Positions 7,345-14,595 of a DNA stretch of 16,050 bases are shown here, in pieces (positions within the stretch are counted from its first letter, which is position 1; every line of letters begins with the position of its first letter). Under the pieces are notes generated by a model, which worked only from the letters and a program-made list of their open reading frames with translations, was not told the origin of the DNA and searched no databases. Both the position numbers and the translations under genes were made by a program. Source of the stretch: Flavobacteriales bacterium UBA7878 (lineage in GTDB: Bacteria; Bacteroidota; Bacteroidia; Flavobacteriales; Schleiferiaceae); assembly GCA_002501205.1 (NCBI GenBank), contig DLRW01000005.1, positions 1 through 16,050 on the forward strand, in the 5' to 3' direction.

Positions 7345-8478
7345 ATGTTACTAATACGTAATGCACATGTATTTGCCCCCGAAGATTTAGGCATGCAGGA
7401 CATCCTGCTTGGTGAGGGGAAAATACTGGCCATCGATTCCAAGATCGAAGCCAACAAGCATTTTAAAAGCTGGGATGCTCAGGGCCAAATTGTGACCCCC
7501 GGGTTTATCGATCAGCATATCCATATTATTGGCGCGGGTGGTAAGCGTGGTTTTTCCTCAATGACCCCCGAAGTTAAAATGACCGATCTGGTACAATGTG
7601 GAACTACCACCGTGGTAGGCCTACTGGGCACCGATGGTTCTACCCGCAGCATTAAAAGCCTCTATGCCAAGGTTAGGTCCTTGGAAATGGAAGGCCTTTC
7701 TACCTATATGTACAGCGGCTATTATGGTTTGGATCCCATCCATATCATGAGTCGAATGCAAGAGGAAATGATCTTTATCGATAAGGTCTTGGGCTGCAAA
7801 ATAGCCATTGCTGATATCCGCTCCTCCTATCCTTCTGAACTGGATTTACTGCGCTTATTACGCGAAATTCGGGTGGGTGGAATGATCGCCAATAAAAAGG
7901 GCATTCTCCATATCCACCTCGGAAATTTGAAGGATCAAATGGACCTACTCTTCCGGGTGGTTGAAGAATTTGAGTTCCCGATTCAGCATATTTCCCCAAC
8001 CCATGTGGGCCGAACCAAATCCCTCTTCGACCAGGCAATCGCTTTTGGCAAATTGGGCGGAATGATCGATATCACCACCGGAGCCTCCAAGTATACTGAT
8101 CCTCATAAATCAGTAATCTACGCCATGGACCAGGGTCTCTCTATCGAGCAAATGACCTTTAGCAGTGATGGTAATGCCGGCTTGGATCGATTGGATGAAA
8201 ACAAAAACTTTATTGGGGTACGCGCTGCTTCCTTTGCGGAGAACTTCCACGAAATGCGCGCCTTGCATCAAAGTGGAATAGCGCTGGAAGAAGCCCTAAA
8301 GCCAATCACCTCGGGTCCGGCGAAAAACCTGGGGCTGGCCAATAAAGGACGTATTAAGGTAGGCGCTGATGCCGACTTCTGTATTCTTGATGATCAATTG
8401 CAATTACAAAGCGTAATCGCGCGGGGTCAGATGATGATGGAGAACGGGCAATTAACTGTAAAAGACACTTTCGAATGA
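7345..8478 (+). CDS. iadA: Isoaspartyl (beta-aspartyl) dipeptidase
   Basis: Cytoplasmic amidohydrolase-superfamily zinc enzyme that splits beta-Asp-X dipeptides into aspartate and the second amino acid; such dipeptides come from isoaspartyl-damaged proteins or from cyanophycin breakdown. The 377-residue sequence (E. coli IadA is 390) aligns along its whole length. Metal ligands are present: His58 and His60 in QHIHIIG, the bridging carboxylated Lys152 in LGCKIAIAD, His191 in HIHLGN, His220 in SPTHVGR and the catalytic Asp275 in SSDGNAG. Substrate-binding Arg159 and Arg223 equivalents and the following YSGYY tyrosines also appear kept, so it should be active. There is no signal peptide, so dipeptides must be imported first. 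It starts 2 bp after dcuC, and its TGA overlaps the porin start (ATGA at 8475-8478), indicating translational coupling. Confidence 0.94.
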   Translation: MLLIRNAHVFAPEDLGMQDILLGEGKILAIDSKIEANKHFKSWDAQGQIVTPGFIDQHIHIIGAGGKRGFSSMTPEVKMTDLVQCGTTTVVGLLGTDGSTRSIKSLYAKVRSLEMEGLSTYMYSGYYGLDPIHIMSRMQEEMIFIDKVLGCKIAIADIRSSYPSELDLLRLLREIRVGGMIANKKGILHIHLGNLKDQMDLLFRVVEEFEFPIQHISPTHVGRTKSLFDQAIAFGKLGGMIDITTGASKYTDPHKSVIYAMDQGLSIEQMTFSSDGNAGLDRLDENKNFIGVRAASFAENFHEMRALHQSGIALEEALKPITSGPAKNLGLANKGRIKVGADADFCILDDQLQLQSVIARGQMMMENGQLTVKDTFE

Positions 8479-9791
8479 AAAGTTCTCATTTGCTAAAATT
8501 AGGCGGAACGGCCTTATTGCTGCTCGGGCTCAGCTTTCAAATCTGGGCACAGAACCCCCGCTTAAACCAGTACACCCTGGGCGATGGTCTCACCTTTACC
8601 GGAGATAAGGATTACACTGTAAACCTAAGGGGTTACTTCCAGCCTTATTACGAGTACAAATCCTTTACCGATCCAGCTATAGATCAAGGGGCACAACGCT
8701 TTCGTATGCGACGTTTGCGTTTACGCCTTTCGGGGGAAGCAGCCCAACAGAAAATCGAATATCGCTTTCAAGCCGATTTTAGTGGGAACTCTGAAACCGG
8801 TGATGAAGCTGCAGGCTTTCTTTTCGACGCTTGGGTGGGCTACAATTTTAATCGCCGAATACGTCTCATCTTCGGCCAAAAGGCCACGCCTACCGACAAC
8901 CGCGAATTATGGATGGGTTCCAATACCCTGATGCTGGTTGAACGCAGTCGACTTACCTCTTCCTTTGCCAGTATTCGAGAATTCGGGCTTTTCGCCGATG
9001 CAACCTGGAGGCTTAATGGCGGCCATTATTTACGCCCCTACCTCACCCTAACTAATGGTGATGGAGTAAATGTGGTAGGCAATGATCATGGCGGACTAAA
9101 AGTGGGCGGTCGCTTGGATTACCTACCCTTTGGACTCTTCACTTATTTTGGTCAATTCCGTCAGGCGGATGTGGTTCGAGAGCTCAGTCCTAAACTGGTG
9201 ATTGGTGGCTATTACAATATCAATTACGGGATGAGTAGCAGACGGGGTCGTGGTAGTGGCGACATCATCTACCTTAATAATGACAATGAAGAATCGCTGC
9301 CGGACTATGCCAAATTCGGTGCTGACCTAATGTTTAAATACCGTGGCATTACCGTGATTGCTGAATACGCCGCCTCCAGCGCTACGGTGCCGGATGACGT
9401 CACACAAAGGGTACGAAATGACGGTACTGTATCTCGCACCTTCGAGGTAGACGGAGTACAGGATGTAGAAAATTATGTAAAAGGCCGTTTGATGCTGGGT
9501 CAAGCCTTCAATATTCAGGCTGGCTATATGTTCCGTTCGCGCTACTCCATTGATGGTCGTTTTACGCATATCGAAGCCGATCAACATAGCTTCTTGAACA
9601 ATGGCACTTTTTACAATCGTCCCAATTACTACACTTTGGGCCTGAGCAAATACTTCGGCAAGGGCTATGGCTTTAAAATTCAGGCTTCCCTTACCTATGT
9701 GGATGCCGCCGCCGGCTCCAATGATATTTACAGTATGCCGATGGATGGCGACGAATGGATCGCTCGGGTAATCACCACATTCTCTTTTTAA
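8475..9791 (+). CDS. OprP/OprO-like outer-membrane porin (first copy)
   Basis: A 438-residue outer-membrane beta-barrel with a signal peptide ending LSFQIWA-QNP (cleavage near residue 25). After LGDGLTFTGDKDYTVNLRGY come typical porin O/P blocks: FQPYYEYKSF, RFRMRRLRLRLSGE, YRFQADFSG, DAWVGYNF, RIRLIFGQ, and a C-terminal aromatic residue (Phe438) suited to BAM recognition. The Pseudomonas relatives pass phosphate or polyphosphate through a lysine/arginine-rich channel. The dense arginines here also suggest an anion-selective pore, which would suit acidic peptides or dicarboxylates; that is inference. It is translationally coupled to iadA and lies 1 bp before the carboxypeptidase gene. A second copy lies two genes down and shares the order of blocks (GQK, NRE, GDG, DLMFKYRG versus DLLMKYRG). 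Confidence 0.87.
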   Translation: MKSSHLLKLGGTALLLLGLSFQIWAQNPRLNQYTLGDGLTFTGDKDYTVNLRGYFQPYYEYKSFTDPAIDQGAQRFRMRRLRLRLSGEAAQQKIEYRFQADFSGNSETGDEAAGFLFDAWVGYNFNRRIRLIFGQKATPTDNRELWMGSNTLMLVERSRLTSSFASIREFGLFADATWRLNGGHYLRPYLTLTNGDGVNVVGNDHGGLKVGGRLDYLPFGLFTYFGQFRQADVVRELSPKLVIGGYYNINYGMSSRRGRGSGDIIYLNNDNEESLPDYAKFGADLMFKYRGITVIAEYAASSATVPDDVTQRVRNDGTVSRTFEVDGVQDVENYVKGRLMLGQAFNIQAGYMFRSRYSIDGRFTHIEADQHSFLNNGTFYNRPNYYTLGLSKYFGKGYGFKIQASLTYVDAAAGSNDIYSMPMDGDEWIARVITTFSF

Positions 9792-9792
9792 G

Positions 9793-11346
9793 ATGACTTG
9801 GCGTTATTCCATATCCATCATTGCAGTCCTCTTCCATTTTGCGCTGAGGGCCCAATTTAGTCCTCAACCGAAGGAGCTTACAGAGCGCTATTTCGCGGAT
9901 CCTGATATTGAAATCACCACTCCGGCTTTTGAAAGCAAACGTGGCTTTACGGAATATGAGGACATGATGCCCTTTCTGCAAAAGCTTGCGTCAGAACATC
10001 CGGAGACCATGAACCTGAGCTTCATCGGCGAAAGCCAGAAAGGTGAAAAAATTCCTTTAGTAAAATTGAAAAAAGCCAATGTAAGCGGCCAGCCCATTAA
10101 AGTGTGGATGCAAGGTGGTTTACATGGCAATGAACCGGCCAGCACGGAAGGTATGCTATGGCTTATTCAGCAAATATTGGAAAAGCCAGTTTACCACAAG
10201 CTCCTGGATCGTTTGGAGCTCGCGATTGTTCCTATGGCCAATATTGATGGCATGAATAAAGGCAGTCGCTATGCCGCCAACGGCCTGGATTTAAATCGGG
10301 ATCAAACCAAATTAAATGCACCAGAAAGCACGGTTCTCAAAAATGCCTTTAATGCCTTTGCTCCGGAAGTGGCTGTCGATTTCCACGAATACCGACCTTT
10401 TCGCAGAGACTATGCACGCCTCAGTTCCTACGGAGTTACGGTGCCTTATGATGTGATGTTTCTTTATTCGGGAAACCTCAATGTGCCCAAAAACCTTCGC
10501 CTGTACACCAAGGATCGTTTTGTGCAGGCTGCCGCCGATGCGCTTAAAGCGAAGAACATGACTAGCCATGATTATTTCTCGAGCACCAAAGTGATGGGCG
10601 CCATCCAGTTTAATCAAGGATCTCACAATGCTCGTTCCAGCGCAACCAGCTATGCCCTTACCAATTGTGTAAGTAGCCTGATTGAAATCCGGGGCGTTGG
10701 CCTGGGTCGCACTTCCTTTAAAAGGCGTGTGCTCAGCACCTTCACCGTGGCTTTGTCCTATTTGCAAAGTAGCTATGAGCATGGTGAAGAATTACGCGCC
10801 GTAATCACCAAAGCCCGAGAAGATCAAAGTCCGGCGGTAGTTAGCACCGAGCGCCTCAAGGAAGAAAGATACATTTATATGATCGACGTAGAAAGCAGTG
10901 ATAGTATTTCACTGCGTGGTGTAGTGCGTGATGCCTGGCAATCTACGGCTAAACTTAGTCGGACCCGCCCCACCGCCTACATTCTCCTTCCGGAAAACAC
11001 CGCCTTGGTAGCACGACTTAAAACCTTGGGCCTGGAAGTACTAAGTCTGGACAGCCCACAAAGCCTGGAGGTAGAAAGCTACACGGTTAGTGAATATCAG
11101 CAGGAAGCCGAAGAATATGAAGGTGTACATCGCCAGGAAATACAATGTGAACTAAAGACCGAAAGCCTGGAGTTCCCCGCCGGCAGCTTCGTAGTTTATA
11201 TGGATCAGAAGCATGCAAATCTGGCAATAGAAGTCTTAGAACCCGAAGCACCTAACAGCTTTGTTTCTTTCTCGGTATTTGAAACCAAGGCGGGCGCTCA
11301 ATTACCTTATTACCGATACCTCTCCAACAAAAAATTGCATCCCTAA
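9793..11346 (+). CDS. Secreted M14-family zinc carboxypeptidase
   Basis: Exported metallopeptidase of 517 residues; the N-terminal hydrophobic stretch (SIIAVLFHFALRA) is a signal peptide, cleaved near Gln21. The M14 catalytic domain covers about 50-340. Zinc ligands are His111 and Glu114 in GGLHGNEP and His198 in VDFHEYRP. The substrate-anchoring Asn168-Arg169 pair lies in GLDLNRDQ, and the catalytic Glu298 is in SLIEIRG. All are intact, so it should trim residues from peptide C-termini outside the cytoplasm. Residues about 350-517 form an extra C-terminal part rich in beta-strand-like segments with no motif I recognise. It is wedged between two porin genes (1 bp and 3 bp gaps), which suggests that products are handed to those channels. 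Its specificity (acidic, isoaspartyl or other C-terminus) cannot be read from the sequence. Confidence 0.9.
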   Translation: MTWRYSISIIAVLFHFALRAQFSPQPKELTERYFADPDIEITTPAFESKRGFTEYEDMMPFLQKLASEHPETMNLSFIGESQKGEKIPLVKLKKANVSGQPIKVWMQGGLHGNEPASTEGMLWLIQQILEKPVYHKLLDRLELAIVPMANIDGMNKGSRYAANGLDLNRDQTKLNAPESTVLKNAFNAFAPEVAVDFHEYRPFRRDYARLSSYGVTVPYDVMFLYSGNLNVPKNLRLYTKDRFVQAAADALKAKNMTSHDYFSSTKVMGAIQFNQGSHNARSSATSYALTNCVSSLIEIRGVGLGRTSFKRRVLSTFTVALSYLQSSYEHGEELRAVITKAREDQSPAVVSTERLKEERYIYMIDVESSDSISLRGVVRDAWQSTAKLSRTRPTAYILLPENTALVARLKTLGLEVLSLDSPQSLEVESYTVSEYQQEAEEYEGVHRQEIQCELKTESLEFPAGSFVVYMDQKHANLAIEVLEPEAPNSFVSFSVFETKAGAQLPYYRYLSNKKLHP

Positions 11347-11349
11347 ATC

Positions 11350-12576
11350 ATGAAAAAAGCATATATACTCTTAGCGGCCTTATTTGCAGGCCAGGCCCTA
11401 CAGGCTCAATTAAAGCCTAATGATCACCAAGCCTCATTTGAATTAGGCGAAGGATTGAATTTCAATTTTCAGGATGGCGATTACCGCTTTAAAATAGGTG
11501 GCTTTATTCAGCCTAATATCGAGTGGCAGCAAGTAGATACTGAGGATGGCAATTTCCTGCTTAACTCCAAGCGAACTTATTTCAATTTCTCAGGCCAGGC
11601 CAAGGAAGAGAAGCTGAGTTTCTTGCTGCAATTGGATTTTAGCCGCACCAATCCTTTATTGGATGTATGGGTAGCCTATCATCCCTGGCAGGCCCTGACC
11701 ATCACCATGGGACAAAAGCAAAATATTGGCAATAATCGTGAGATGCTGATTATGGAGAATAATCTCCAGTTTGCAGATCGCAGCCTCTTTAGTGAGTCCT
11801 TCAGTAGAAGCGGTCGTGAATTAGGCCTATTCCTGGACTTGAAATTAGGTACTGAGAATTTCCGAGTGATCCCACAGGCATCTCTTACTTCGGGGGATGG
11901 CATCAATAGCTTTGGCGCAGATTCTCGTGATGTAGATTTAGGGGGATTTAAATACAGTGGCCGCATCGACCTTTTGCCTTTGGGCGATTTCTCTGAAGGA
12001 GGTTTAGAGGGCTTGGCCGATCTAAATCATGAAGAAGACTTAAAGATGATCATTGGTTTAGCCGGTAGCTACAATGATGGCGCCAGCGATGCAGTTGGTG
12101 AAGGCCATGGCACACTGGTTCTTTATGATGGGGCCGGCGCAGTTCAATATCCGGATTACCGTCAGTGGTTTGCCGATCTTTTGATGAAGTACCGTGGATT
12201 ATCCCTTTATGCAGAATACGGTCAGGGCAGCGCCACCAATTTAGAGGGCAGCTACCTTAACCCCAGTATTGAAGATCCATTGCTTGCTACTCAGATTAGC
12301 GAATACTACAATTTGGGCACCGGCTTTAACGGACAATTGGGCTATGTAAGCAAAGGCGGCTATGGCATAGACCTGCGCTACAGTGCAGTGTACAATGAAT
12401 TTGAGAATAATCAGAATGCCCTATTAGGCAATTCCAATGCCTATGGCTTGGCTTTAAGTCGCTATTTAAAAGGCAATGATTTGAAAGTACTGGCAGCGGT
12501 GAATTACCGCGAATACCCTGAGGCTACGCAACTAAACTTTTTGACTGCGCAATTAATGGTGCAAGTTGTTTTTTGA
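11350..12576 (+). CDS. OprP/OprO-like outer-membrane porin (second copy)
   Basis: A 408-residue outer-membrane barrel with signal peptide MKKAYILLAALFAGQALQA and a C-terminal Phe. It follows the same plan as the first porin: LGEGLNFNFQDGDYRFKIGG, FIQPNIEW, a YFNFSGQAKEEKLSFLLQLD strand pair, LDVWVAYHP, ITMGQKQNIGNNREM, FRVIPQASLTSGDGIN and DLLMKYRGLSLYAEYG. It is about 30 residues shorter than its paralogue and noticeably less arginine-rich in the first strands, with more acidic loops (for example VDTEDGN and HEEDLK). The two channels may therefore differ in selectivity; that is inference from residue composition. It is the last gene of the operon, 3 bp after the M14 gene and 61 bp before the terminator. 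Confidence 0.85.
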   Translation: MKKAYILLAALFAGQALQAQLKPNDHQASFELGEGLNFNFQDGDYRFKIGGFIQPNIEWQQVDTEDGNFLLNSKRTYFNFSGQAKEEKLSFLLQLDFSRTNPLLDVWVAYHPWQALTITMGQKQNIGNNREMLIMENNLQFADRSLFSESFSRSGRELGLFLDLKLGTENFRVIPQASLTSGDGINSFGADSRDVDLGGFKYSGRIDLLPLGDFSEGGLEGLADLNHEEDLKMIIGLAGSYNDGASDAVGEGHGTLVLYDGAGAVQYPDYRQWFADLLMKYRGLSLYAEYGQGSATNLEGSYLNPSIEDPLLATQISEYYNLGTGFNGQLGYVSKGGYGIDLRYSAVYNEFENNQNALLGNSNAYGLALSRYLKGNDLKVLAAVNYREYPEATQLNFLTAQLMVQVVF

Positions 12577-12597
12577 AGCTTGAATAAATATCCTGAA

Positions 12598-12618
12598 GCT
12601 TGAATTGAAAATTCAAGC
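12598..12618. repeat. Perfect 8-bp inverted repeat after the operon
   Basis: GCTTGAAT (12598-12605) and ATTCAAGC (12611-12618) flank a 5-base loop. Its left arm is part of a 12-bp direct repeat TGAAGCTTGAAT (12574-12585 and 12594-12605), whose first copy contains the porin stop codon. It may fold in RNA just ahead of the terminator. No T-tract follows, so it is not itself a terminator. Confidence 0.5.
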
Positions 12619-12637
12619 TATAACAATTGTGGGATTT

Positions 12638-12668
12638 AAAGGCCGGGCGAGAGTTCGGTCTTTTTTTT
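12638..12668 (+). terminator. Rho-independent terminator of the lamin-tail/iadA/porin operon
   Basis: AAAGGCCGGGC (12638-12648) pairs with GTTCGGTCTTT (12653-12663) as an 11-bp stem, including three G-U pairs, closed by a GAGA (GNRA-type) tetraloop. A run of eight T follows at 12661-12668. It lies 61 bp after the second porin stop and marks the right end of the seven-gene operon. Confidence 0.85.
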
Positions 12669-12688
12669 CTGCTAATTTCTTAGCTAGT

Positions 12689-12741
12689 CTGAATTTGCAA
12701 TTCAAGCTGAATCTAAACCTCAATCTAATATGCAATTAGAT
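12689..12741. repeat. Two copies of a dispersed palindromic intergenic repeat
   Basis: The first copy is CTGAATTTGCAATTCAAG at 12689-12706, with 6-bp arms. The second is ATCTAATATGCAATTAGAT at 12723-12741, with perfect 7-bp arms, followed by CGG. Both belong to the same family as elements at 14481-14500, 14561-14580 and 16031-16050. They lie in the gap between the convergent 3' ends of the porin operon and the Fic gene. Confidence 0.55.
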
Positions 12742-12783
12742 CGGCATTTTAATACTTAAAGCTCTTCTTCGAGCCTATAAAAA

Positions 12784-14295
12784 TTAGCCTTTTAAAAAAA
12801 TTTGACGGTAGTTTTTTTCGATCTCAATAACCTCAGCGTCTGTAAGTAAATTAAACTCTTTTACTCGGGCTCTTTTAGAAAGCTCACCTCCATTCTGTTC
12901 TAAAAACCGGATTAAAAGACTCACCAATTTATCTGGCATTTCAAATTCATTATCGAGGTAGGACTTAAATTCCTCAAATCGATGCAAGTAGCTAAGCTCT
13001 TCTGGAATAATCGTCTCCAAGGTTTCCCTTACACATTGATATAAGTACTCAGCTTGATGCGTAGCGTCAAAATAACGATAGTAGTCTATGGTATCGTTTA
13101 AGACTTTAACATTGTTATTCTCTGTACGCTCCCATTCTATAAAGTGCAATAAGGGGTGTGAATAATGTTCGAGCACCTTTCTATAGGAGTCAATCCGCTT
13201 GAGAATTGCCGCCGAAACTGGAAATATCACTCCTTGCTGCGAAAATTGCTTTTGGGCCAAAACATGATGAATTAAATAACGGTGAATCCGTCCATTTCCA
13301 TCTTCAAATGGATGAATAAAAACAAATCCAAATGCCAAGGCAGCGGCGGCAACAACAGGGTCAATACTGCTCTTGATTAGAATTTTAGACGCTTCAATAA
13401 AATCCCCCATAATCTGCTCTAGGTCCTCATGCCTGGCTGATATATGATCTGGAATTGGCTCTCCTGTATCCCGATCGTGCTCACCTACAAAGCCCCCCTC
13501 CTGCCTATAACCCATTGAAATAAACCTAGGATTCTCAATCACCAATTGTTGTAATCGGATCAACTCATTTCGATTAAGAGGTTTCATCCCAGCCTGTCCT
13601 ATAGCATTACCCCATAAGGCGGCTCTTTTACTTTTAGGGCTTTCCCCCTCTATACTAAATGAGGCTTTTGAATCTTTTAACATTAGAAAAGCAGATGCTC
13701 TGAGTAGAATATCCTTTCGAATCCCTTCTAGATATTCATTTTTCTTCTGAGCTATATTCTCCTGCACAAAGCCCTGTAACTGTTCACTTTTGCGTACTAA
13801 GGGGCAAAACCCTCTTGTCCCTGGGAAATTATTGATCACCAGATGTCGAGAAGACTTCTCGCCCTCCACCGCGAATTGCAATCTTGTATCGAGGGCATCT
13901 ACATAGCTTTTCTTCGACTTAGAAATAGACTGGGTATTAGGAAGCTCATAGCCAAGTATCCACTCGATGATGAACCATATCCTTCTGGAATATTGTCCAG
14001 TAGGCTCAATCCCCACAAGCTGAGAAAGCTGATCACTGCTATAGTGTTTTGATAAAGCCGCAAATACCAAAAGGCTTACCCCCTCATACTTAAGAGCGAA
14101 CACAAGGTGTTTATAAAGCGCTTTGATTTCGGCCATTTGGCCATGATCCTCCGGCTGATACACTTTGGGCAAAATGATGAGCTCTGAGTCTTCAGTGGTT
14201 TTTATAGAAGACTTGGAACCAATAACAGCTATTTGGTCCGGCATTGGTATAGGAAGTGACAGCTTTTCTATGATAGCGGCATAGCCAACAATCAT
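12784..14295 (-). CDS. Fic-domain protein (class II, auto-inhibited AMP-transferase)
   Basis: From ATG at 14295 the protein has 503 residues. The Fic core carries the complete motif HPFEDGNGR (328-336), whose His328 is the catalytic base for moving AMP (or another NMP) from a nucleotide onto a protein hydroxyl. Upstream, SFSIEG at 212-217 fits the inhibitory (S/T)xxxE(G/N) helix with Glu216, placed N-terminal to the core as in class II Fic proteins, so activity is probably held in check. The substrate-flap region GGFVGEHDRDTGEP precedes it. The N-terminal 180 residues are not recognised; the C-terminus (about 455-503) looks helical and may be winged-helix-like. An in-frame TTG at 14358 would add 21 residues. 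I prefer the ATG because the six GCGC-core repeats at 14329-14458 would then all be upstream. There is no neighbouring antitoxin. The target is unknown. Confidence 0.9.
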   Translation of the reverse strand: MIVGYAAIIEKLSLPIPMPDQIAVIGSKSSIKTTEDSELIILPKVYQPEDHGQMAEIKALYKHLVFALKYEGVSLLVFAALSKHYSSDQLSQLVGIEPTGQYSRRIWFIIEWILGYELPNTQSISKSKKSYVDALDTRLQFAVEGEKSSRHLVINNFPGTRGFCPLVRKSEQLQGFVQENIAQKKNEYLEGIRKDILLRASAFLMLKDSKASFSIEGESPKSKRAALWGNAIGQAGMKPLNRNELIRLQQLVIENPRFISMGYRQEGGFVGEHDRDTGEPIPDHISARHEDLEQIMGDFIEASKILIKSSIDPVVAAAALAFGFVFIHPFEDGNGRIHRYLIHHVLAQKQFSQQGVIFPVSAAILKRIDSYRKVLEHYSHPLLHFIEWERTENNNVKVLNDTIDYYRYFDATHQAEYLYQCVRETLETIIPEELSYLHRFEEFKSYLDNEFEMPDKLVSLLIRFLEQNGGELSKRARVKEFNLLTDAEVIEIEKNYRQIFLKG

Positions 14296-14328
14296 AGAAT
14301 TAGCAGATAATTCAATTCCATTAAAAAT

Positions 14329-14458
14329 AGGCGCGGATAAAGAAAAATGAGCGCTCAATTGCTTCGGTATAAATATTTAAGCGCAATGTACATAAAATAT
14401 AGGCGCTAATAGGAATTTTCAGGCGCTAATAACCTATACACCAAAAATACAGACGCAA
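14329..14458 (-). repeat. Six helically phased GCGC-core repeats upstream of the Fic gene
   Basis: Units resembling AGGCGCTAATA have their GCGC (or ACGC) core at 14331, 14351, 14381, 14403, 14423 and 14453. Steps are 20, 30, 22, 20 and 30 bp, close to whole helical turns. The two best copies, AGGCGCTAAT at 14401-14410 and 14421-14430, match exactly, while the others are degenerate. On the minus strand TATTTTTG (14442-14449) matches the TAnnTTTG -7 box, though I see no well-spaced -33 TTG. This is probably a cooperative operator controlling the Fic gene. Confidence 0.5.
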
Positions 14459-14480
14459 ATACATCCCTCACACTGTCAAC

Positions 14481-14580
14481 CTAATTTACAATTGAATCGA
14501 TCTCTCAAGTCTCACTACTCATATCTTAAAACAGATTAGCTGCGCTGCGCTTGCCGAGATCTAATTTGCAATTAAATCGA
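14481..14580. repeat. Two copies of the dispersed palindromic repeat, 80 bp apart
   Basis: CTAATTTACAATTGAATCGA at 14481-14500 and CTAATTTGCAATTAAATCGA at 14561-14580 match at 18 of 20 positions and are exactly 80 bp apart. They lie between the Fic start and the 3' end of the dehydrogenase gene. The bases between them show nothing else recognisable beyond a short TGCGCTGCGC run. Confidence 0.6.
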
Positions 14581-14595
14581 AACTTCCTTGCCAGC

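Noticed and set aside
10312..10782. 156-codon open frame on the minus strand inside the carboxypeptidase gene
   Set aside because: It lies fully antisense to an intact M14 catalytic domain, shows no recognisable domain and has no promoter signal; a frame shadow.
12764..12783. Hairpin AGGCTC/GAGCTT after the Fic stop as a terminator
   Set aside because: The 6-bp stem includes a G-U pair and has no T-tract on the minus strand, so it is too weak to call.
12784..14358. Fic gene as a toxin-antitoxin pair
   Set aside because: No small antitoxin frame is adjacent, and the inhibitory SxxxEG motif is within the protein itself, as in class II single-gene Fic proteins.
14329..14458. GCGC repeats as a CRISPR array
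   Set aside because: Units are only about 10 bp, degenerate and 20-30 bp apart, with no cas genes; an operator array fits better.
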